Source: Papio anubis
Taxonomy: Eukaryota; Chordata; Mammalia; Primates; Cercopithecidae
DNA: 64,000 nt
Assembly (NCBI RefSeq): GCF_008728515.1
Contig: NC_044986.1
Span: forward strand, 62,857,159 to 62,921,158
Direction: 5' to 3'
The position numbers were made by a program, and so were the translations under genes. Of this stretch, positions 57,233 to 64,000 are shown piece after piece (position 1 is the stretch's first letter; each line of letters begins with the position of its first letter). Under the pieces are notes generated by a model. The model had not been told where the DNA came from, ran no database searches, and saw nothing but the letters and a program-made list of their open reading frames with translations.

Positions 57233-59290
57233 AATGTTGCCAGTCCTTCTGTCTCTAAACTTTCCCTCTATTCTCATCTTCTTTTCCTAATTTAACTTTT
57301 AACCCCTACATTCTCTTTAGTTCATAGTTTAGAAGCCTACTTTCAAAATTGGAATGTTTAATCCCAAACTAACTCAATCTCCATATAAGTTCCCATAGGA
57401 CCCAGTAGTTCATCAGTTATTACAACCATACATAATTGCCATTTACTTCTATTTAGCTCCTCCTAAATGCTAGGATCCAAAAGGGCAGCATATACTTCCT
57501 CTGATTGTGATTGAATCTCTAGCACTAGCAGTGCTTCTGTTTTATTTTTAAATTTATTTGAAGAACATTTGGCCTTTTGCAAGCATAATGCAAACTTTAA
57601 ACATCATATTGCTAGCTAAGGAAAATTTAAAGCAATGTAGATAGTTCTCCTTTGACCCAATGATCTGACTAGACCAATAGCTGAAATAAAATAATGAGAG
57701 TAAGACTTTAGAGTGAAAAAAGGAGAGGAAGAGAAATAATTTGTAATACACAGTCACTAGGCTGATTCAAAGCACCAAAGTGAAACTCTCTAAGGATGTT
57801 TCACTTTTATATTGGAACTCCATATATAATTTCATAAAAATGCCAACGTGATTTTGAAAACTCAAGTCTCCTCAAGTTGCTTATACCTTAGACAAAGTGA
57901 TCAATGTAATTCAGAGTAAATTTGACTTTGTTTTTTAGTGATGGGAGCATTTCTTAAAAAGTATCAAATCTAACATTTCCATCTTGCAGAAAGCACCAAA
58001 CCTAGTTAATTTTCTCATGAAAGGAACTTTCTGGATATACAAAGCTACAGATTTAACTAGGTCTAATACACACATGAATGATCCTTTGGCAAGGTCCCCC
58101 TTCCTCTCTCGACCCCTACCCTAACATGGGTTGCAAGCAGCAGAGGAGATAAAGGGGAAACAGCTGATCTCCTCTGTGTTTCTCTAATCCATTTCAATTC
58201 ACCTCTTAATTCAATATAAATCACTACAGGAAAGAAAGCTGGGAGGAACCCACTTCCCTAAATCAAGTTCCCTTCCTGTATTTTACTAGGTAGTTGCAAT
58301 ACCTGATTCTTACCAAAATAACATTCTCTAGATCTTATTGACATCTTTAACAAAAATCCATCTTGTTGAGTCTTGTCTTTTCAAAACTCGACTCTAGAGC
58401 AGAAATTGCAAAACTAGTGATTCTTGCCATTATATATTGTCATAAGTGATGGGATTGTATTTTTACTTTAATTTTGTTTTAAATTGATTTAGCTGTCTAC
58501 ACTTCAAAATAAACAGGCTTTTACATTGAAATCCGTATTTCTTAGTTCTTTTGAGAAATGTGAATGTCTGTCAACACTAGGCCTGCATTCGTGCACAGTA
58601 ATAATTGACTGGGGGTGAGTTGAGGCCAACCTCTTTAGACTGGGTGTATACTCATTACTTCACCACAGCCTCAAGCTGCTGAACCCTTTCTTTCACTCAT
58701 TACTTCTTTGTAACCTACTGTAACCATTTGAATTTTCTGTCTCTACCTTAGGGCTGAGAGGAGGCTGAGTGATAGGGAGCGGCAACTCTAAATGCATTTT
58801 AAAGATTAGGAAGAATATTCCTAATAAAATGCCCTTCGATTCTATACTTCTAATAGAAACTCAATAACATATTGAGGATTAAGTAAGGAAGCTAACTAGT
58901 ATATACAACACTGGTTAAAAGACAAAAGGGTTCCAAACAATCAACCTACAAATGGACTACTTGTACTTTCTCATTAGAAGATGATAACTGATTTTCGTAG
59001 GTCTGGTGTCCTGGGCTAATCACTAAGCAATAGGTAAGCAGTTACTTAAGAGTTAGAAAGAATGACTGCATGCAGATTTTACAGGCAGAAGTGTGGGCTT
59101 CCCAGCTCTCTGCTTCTCTAATTAAGGAAGGTGGAATAAGAAGAAATCTAATCAACTCAGAATTTTTGCAGCCTGATGTACTCAATAGCAGGTCTTTTGC
59201 CCAAAAGCGTTCAGAAAGGTTTCTCTTCTCTTCATTTAAATAATTAAACATAAAACTTGGGCTCACTTTCTACTTTTAAATTTATTATGC
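57233..59290. other. Unique sequence
   Basis: No gene is recognised. 57225-57540 has a pyrimidine-rich L2-like flavour, too weak to call. Confidence 0.5.
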
Positions 59291-59512
59291 TACCTTATCC
59301 CTTTAATCTCTGGCATTGATAGAACTGAGCTGATATCTACTCTTCCATATATTAGCTGTGTGATCTTAAGTGAGTTACTTAATTTCTCTCAGCTAGGGTT
59401 TCCTTATCAGCAAAATGGTAATAATAGTATTTATCTCCATCATTGTGAGCATTGATATAATGAGGTAATGAGTGTAACGTCCTTTGCATGATTTTGGCAC
59501 AGATTACTAAAT
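59291..59512 (+). mobile_element. MIR, sense
   Basis: 'TATTAGCTGTGTGATCTTAAGTGAGTTACTTAATTTCTCTCAGCTAGGGTTTCCTTATCAGCAAAATGGTAATAATAGTATTTATCTCC' is the best-kept MIR core in the window, and the 3' half follows it. Confidence 0.85.
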
Positions 59513-60146
59513 ATTTTATTTATTTTCCTTTACTTTCTTCCCTTTACTTTTTATTATTTTAAAAGTTATTTTCATCCTATAAAAGCCATAAAATAACCAC
59601 TCCTGCAATATGTCTAGTTAACTAGCCTCTTCCATTCACCATCAAATTACATACATGTATGAAACAAATAAAATAACTCTCTCCGCTGGTTTTTAGAAAC
59701 TTGAATATCAGGAATGGAGAAAATTATTTTAATCTCACATCCTCCATTTATAATTCCAAAATTCAGTGACTTATTAAAAGCACTTCAGCATGGGAGTAGA
59801 ACTTACTCATTTTAAAACACAAAAGACAAAAATGGAACGAGGCTTTAAACAGTAGGGTTCTGTATATATAAGCCCTAAAGAGCACATTGTAGGGACTCAT
59901 TATGCTTGTGTTTAATTGAGTGAAATAGTGAATTGATTAAAAAGAACAGATCATCCCCAAAGTGCATTATCAGGCTGATGATTAAAACAAAGTTTGGTTT
60001 CAAGACTGGGATTATTCTTCAGCTAGTTGTCAATTAGCATGTTTGCTTGTTACCTCTTGACCAAATACCATGTTGGAGATCAATCTGGGGAAGTTTTCAA
60101 GTTCAGAGAAGTTTCACACACCAATTAATTGTATATCAAAACTTTG
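59513..60146. other. AT-rich unique sequence
   Basis: Nothing recognised. Confidence 0.5.
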
Positions 60147-60451
60147 GGCTGGGCACAGTGGCTCACGCCTGTAATCCCAACACTTTGGGAAGTTGAGGCA
60201 GGCAGATCACCTTAAGTCAAGAGTTTGAGGCCAGCCTGGTCAACATGGTGAAACTCCGTCTCTACTAAAAATACAAAAATTAGCCGTGCGCGGTGGCAGG
60301 CACCTGTAATCCCAGCTATTTGGGAGGCTGAGGCAGGAGAATCTCTTGAATCTAGGAGGCAGAGGTTGCTGTGAGCTGAGATCACATCACCGCACTCCAG
60401 CCTGGGCAACAGAGGGTGAGACTCGTCTCAAATAAACAAACGACAACAAAA
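60147..60451 (+). mobile_element. Alu, sense
   Basis: Starts GGCTGGGCACAGTGGCTCAC; both arms; tail ATAAACAAACGACAACAAAA. S-type by eye. Confidence 0.97.
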
Positions 60452-61147
60452 GAACCTTGGGTACATAATTTTAGCAGAGGATTTTGCATATGACAACTTT
60501 TGACCTGTTAATGTTGCTGAAAAACAATTCTATCTAAAATTGAAAGTTGGATACAAGGGTCCAACAACTATATACATTTGAAAATTACCTTAAGTGAAAT
60601 TTTCAAAAGGAAAATTTGTCAGAGGTATCTGAAGATTCAGGTGATCTCTTTTCAGGCAAGATTTTTGGAAAAAAAAAAATTAGAGAGGAAAGGGGAAACA
60701 AATGTTTCCTGAACGATGATGTCCACATTGTGTGGCATTTGGTACTTTAATGCGTTGGTATTCATAGGATCCTACTTTCTTCATGTTGCAGTGGAGCATC
60801 TCTTTTACAACGCAGAAATAAGAGCTATTAAATGTTTTTCCTAAAACACCTCGCCAGGATTCAAACCCAAGTCTGTCTCCATATTTCATACGTTACTCAA
60901 TAAATCATGTTGTTACGCACATTTCAAGATTTTCTATGGGGTTAATAGATGTTCATTTATTCAATAATTCATTCAATATTTATTGAACACTGCACTTACT
61001 AAATGTCAGACTAGGAAACAAAAACAAAGGTTCTAGACAGTATGTCCAGGGTCCAGCACAGTATATGGTCACAATAGGCTTTAAAGACATATGTATTAAA
61101 TAAATGAATAAAGACACTTCTGCTCTCAACTTGCTCATTATCTACCT
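60452..61147. other. Unique sequence, perhaps short MIR relic
   Basis: 60840-60875 (GCCAGGATTCAAACCCAAGTCTG) matches the reversed MIR head over a short span. Otherwise nothing. Confidence 0.4.
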
Positions 61148-61440
61148 AGAACTGCACTGTCTGATATCTGGCCACCAGCCATGTGGCTACTGAGCACTTA
61201 AAATGTGGCCAGGGTAGATTAAGATGGGCTTTAAATATAAAATATACATCCCAGATTTTAAGTCTTAGCATAAAAAGAAATATAAAATATCTCATTAATG
61301 GCTTTTATATTGATTTGATTTATATTGAAATTACAGTGTTTGGGGTATATTGAATTAAATGAAACATATTAAAATCAGTTTACCTGTTTAGTTTTTTACT
61401 CTTTTTAGTGTGAATCCTAGAAAATTTAAAACTATACATG
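61148..61440 (-). mobile_element. MER1-type hAT (MER1B-like), antisense
   Basis: 'AGAACTGCACTGTCTGATATCTGGCCACCAGCCATGTGGCTACTGAGCACTTAAAATGTGGCC' is the reversed MER1 terminus. Further landmarks are CATCCCAGATTTTAAGTCTT and AATATCTCATTAATGG. A near-complete MITE; the far terminus is decayed. Confidence 0.85.
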
Positions 61441-61735
61441 TAATTTCTTTCAATTCTTATTGGCCAGCCTTAACCTAGTGCTGTTAAGTCCTGGGGCACT
61501 TGCTTTTCTGTTTCAAGTTCATTATTAAAAGTAGTTCTATTCTCTCTCTTTTATGTATGATAATAAGTTAGGTTTTAAATGCAGTTTATTTTAAATGCAA
61601 TCTATGTTTGTGAGATTAGAATCCATTGTTAGAGGTTAGAAATTTTTGTATTCAGATGCAAAACAGTCCGTACACAGGCTCTACTAAAATATGACTTCCC
61701 TTTAGTCCCTTTCCTGATGAGAAGCTACCACAGTT
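61441..61735. other. Unique sequence
   Basis: Nothing recognised. Confidence 0.5.
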
Positions 61736-62060
61736 CTCCAAATATATTACTGACAGCTATACAAGATGAAGTCTAACCTGTGCAGCCTGATAATCAAATA
61801 TTTAAGGCTATTCAACTGCATCTATCCCATCTCATGCTCCTGCCAACTTAGCTATCTAGATTTCCTTTTTACAGTATTCCTGGAACACAGGAATGAGCAT
61901 TGTGCCTTTATTCATGCTGTTATCTCTACTTGGAGTTCTTTTAAAACATAATCCAATGACTGCCTAGTTTTTAAGGTTCAACTTATTGTTTACTTCTTGC
62001 CAAATTCCCAAACTACTATAATTCCATGTAGTTTTCTCTTTTCTCTGAATTCTAAGACAC
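61736..62060 (+). mobile_element. L2 relic
   Basis: 'TACAAGATGAAGTCTAACC ... AAATATTTAAGGCTATTC ... CATGCTCCTGCCAACTTAGC ... TATTCCTGGAACAC ... TATCTCTACTTGGAGTTC ... TTAAGGTTCAACTTATTG' follows the L2 3' region in order. Confidence 0.62.
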
Positions 62061-64000
62061 TAATATTCCATTTAAAAATATCTATACTTGACTGTGGGAA
62101 GGCTCTTACTTTTCTATAAATGAATCATTACCCTTTTCTTCTATTCCAAACACTGTCAGTGGAAAATGCATACAGAAATCACTGCAACATAGAAAGGAAC
62201 TCACTGTACATTCAGGTTAGGCTTTTAAGGGTCATGTTCAGCCACATCTTTCTAACAGTAAAAGGAATAAGATGCTGAGCAGTTTATAAGCCAGGGAGTG
62301 GGCAGTCACACCGGTGTGCTCTGTTCTACATAAGTAAAAGCATTCCTGACTATAGCATCCCTTCCCTACCAAAACAGGAGAGTTGCCAAGATGCTCACTT
62401 AGAACAGTTGTTGGTTTGTGTACAAGTGTTAAGTATGGGTTTGTTCTTTTTCTTTTACATCTTTTTGAGGGAAAGAAGAAGGAAGAATGGAAGGGGACTG
62501 TAAAAGCTGTATTTATTTATAATCAAACATATCCTTATTTGATAACAGATGACCAATTAAAGCAATGTGTGAAACTTGAGCAGCATTCTGTCAAAAAGCA
62601 AAGAAATTAGTAGAGCTCATAGCAATCAGCACTTCTTGCAAACAGCAAGAGTCCCCTCTAAAACCTTCTGTCTTGGCACTGGGGCTTTGCTAAATCTGGC
62701 TCACCATTTTGCGAGTGGGGACAATCATCTTTGTAGGTGGTAGGGAAGTATTATAATTAAATGTCCACCCACTTTTTCCTTTCTGATGAAAGGCTCCCAT
62801 GAAACTTACTAAAATAAGGTGCATAAAGATAGATGAATTTTTGATGAGTAAGTCGAAGCACCAACAAACCTGGCTTTCCAAATAGGGAAAATTCTTCAAT
62901 TTATAGAGAAATTTCAGGCCTAGATCATTAATACCATCATATTTAATGATAACTAACATGATAAAATCCATAGGGTCTCTGGAGATGTCACTGTTTTTGT
63001 TGGTAGTGATTGTAGTGTTCAGCATGAACTGACTTGTAGAAAACAAATAGAATTCAAAAACGAGAGTGAAATTTTCAAAATTGATTTTAGAGAAATATTA
63101 AATGATAGCCATTTAATCATAATAGCCTTTATAATAATAAATAATGAATTTATTAAATGTAATGGCATTCCTCCGAATAATAGTTATGTTATCACATTAG
63201 GTTTAGAAACTACATCTCTGAGATAGCAAATGGCTTGAAAGATGTTGTTGAATTGTCAGAAACTTTTTATGAGGGAACTCTGGAATAGAGTCTATAGTGT
63301 CTGCTTTTGATAATTAATGGTAATGGCATTTACTAAAATTACTGTGAAGAATTAATTTTAAGTACTTATATGCAGTAGACTAGGGAACTTCTCTGCTTAG
63401 TAACTGAGCTCAGACATATATTTCAAGTTCAGTTACTAGAATCCACAAAGTCAATATTTTAGAAAGAAAAAGAAGTTAAAATTAATTGGTACTATAAATG
63501 TTTTCCTTCATTCAATATGGATTTATTGGGCATGAGCTGTATAGACTTTGCTATCAGAGAAGCCTCAAAGCAATAATCCTCTCTAGAACTAATGAATATT
63601 TTTATCTGTAAACTAAATTTCATATTTTTATCTTCCTATTCAATAGATTTTATTGGAGGAAACCAGTAGAGATAATGGTGCTCTAAGTCACCAACAAGGT
63701 GAGATCAAAGTACTGGGGAGCATATGAACACATATGTCATTAATTGAACACCTTTGTCATTCATTGCTAATCACTATGTGAAGATGACTTTTAAAATACT
63801 CCTGACTACTTCTTATCCTTCCCTACTGTGGTTCTGTGGATCCAAGAACACAGAGTAACTTGGATGCTCAAAGTAGGAAAAGTTTGCATAATAGGTACTC
63901 AGTTCAGCATAACCAAGACAAAATTAGCCACAAAGTTCTAGATTCTCTAGTTACTGGCACTACCCAGGGTTTTATAACCATCATTACCCATGATCATTTT
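62061..64000. other. Unique sequence to the window end
   Basis: No gene, RNA gene or repeat family is recognised. A 118-codon minus frame (62690-63046) shows no motif that I know. Confidence 0.5.

Noticed and set aside
62690..63046. 118-codon minus-strand frame
   Set aside because: No motif recognised and codon use looks like translated AT-rich DNA.
1..64000. CRISPR arrays, operons, tRNA/rRNA genes, phage or plasmid features
   Set aside because: None seen; the content is primate interspersed repeats and unique non-coding DNA. I found no new biological system that I could support.

Overview
The window is non-coding primate DNA built from layered transposable elements, with no intact protein-coding gene, no RNA gene that I can support and no CRISPR-like or operon structure. 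Alu elements, L1, MaLR LTRs and mammalian-wide L2/MIR relics fix it as a primate. Three young AluY copies (13.9, 29.4 and 44.6 kb) carry a left- and right-arm haplotype (GCTCAAGCCTG at the start, GAGATCCGGCCAC near the end) that I know from Old World monkeys (macaque, baboon, vervet) and not from human AluY, so the most likely source is a cercopithecid monkey.

Layout. 0-4.3 kb: an old minus-strand L1 interrupted by a Tigger2-like DNA transposon with a decayed transposase, itself split by an Alu whose first bases are inverted. 4.3-22 kb: mostly unique AT-rich sequence with MLT1/MST-type LTRs, L2, MIR and MER5A relics and Alus. 22.7-23.4 kb: the one recognisable gene-derived sequence, an intronless, frameshifted minus-strand copy of PRXL2A (FAM213A). 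24-30 kb: unique sequence with a complete MER2 and a young 5'-truncated AluY. 30.7-33.0 kb: a 5'-inverted (twin-primed) L1 holding two Alus and a truncated L1 tail, each datable by nesting. 34.8-35.2 kb: an MST/THE1-type LTR with a 37-bp tandem duplication. 35.6-50 kb: AT-rich sequence with Alus, two MER5A, MIRs and microsatellites. 50.1-57.2 kb: a minus-strand L1M with two Alus, then an L1 into which a second L1 inserted, which in turn received a solo LTR and an Alu. 57-64 kb: L2, MIR, one Alu and a MER1-type hAT relic, otherwise unique.

No genes work together here: the content is a record of insertions. What can be recovered is their order: L2/MIR, then Tigger/MER and old L1, then MaLR LTRs and primate L1, then Alu S-type, then monkey-specific AluY. 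I could not run alignments, so subfamily names come from recognised consensus sequence, and boundaries are good to about 5-30 bases except where target-site duplications (TSDs) are given.
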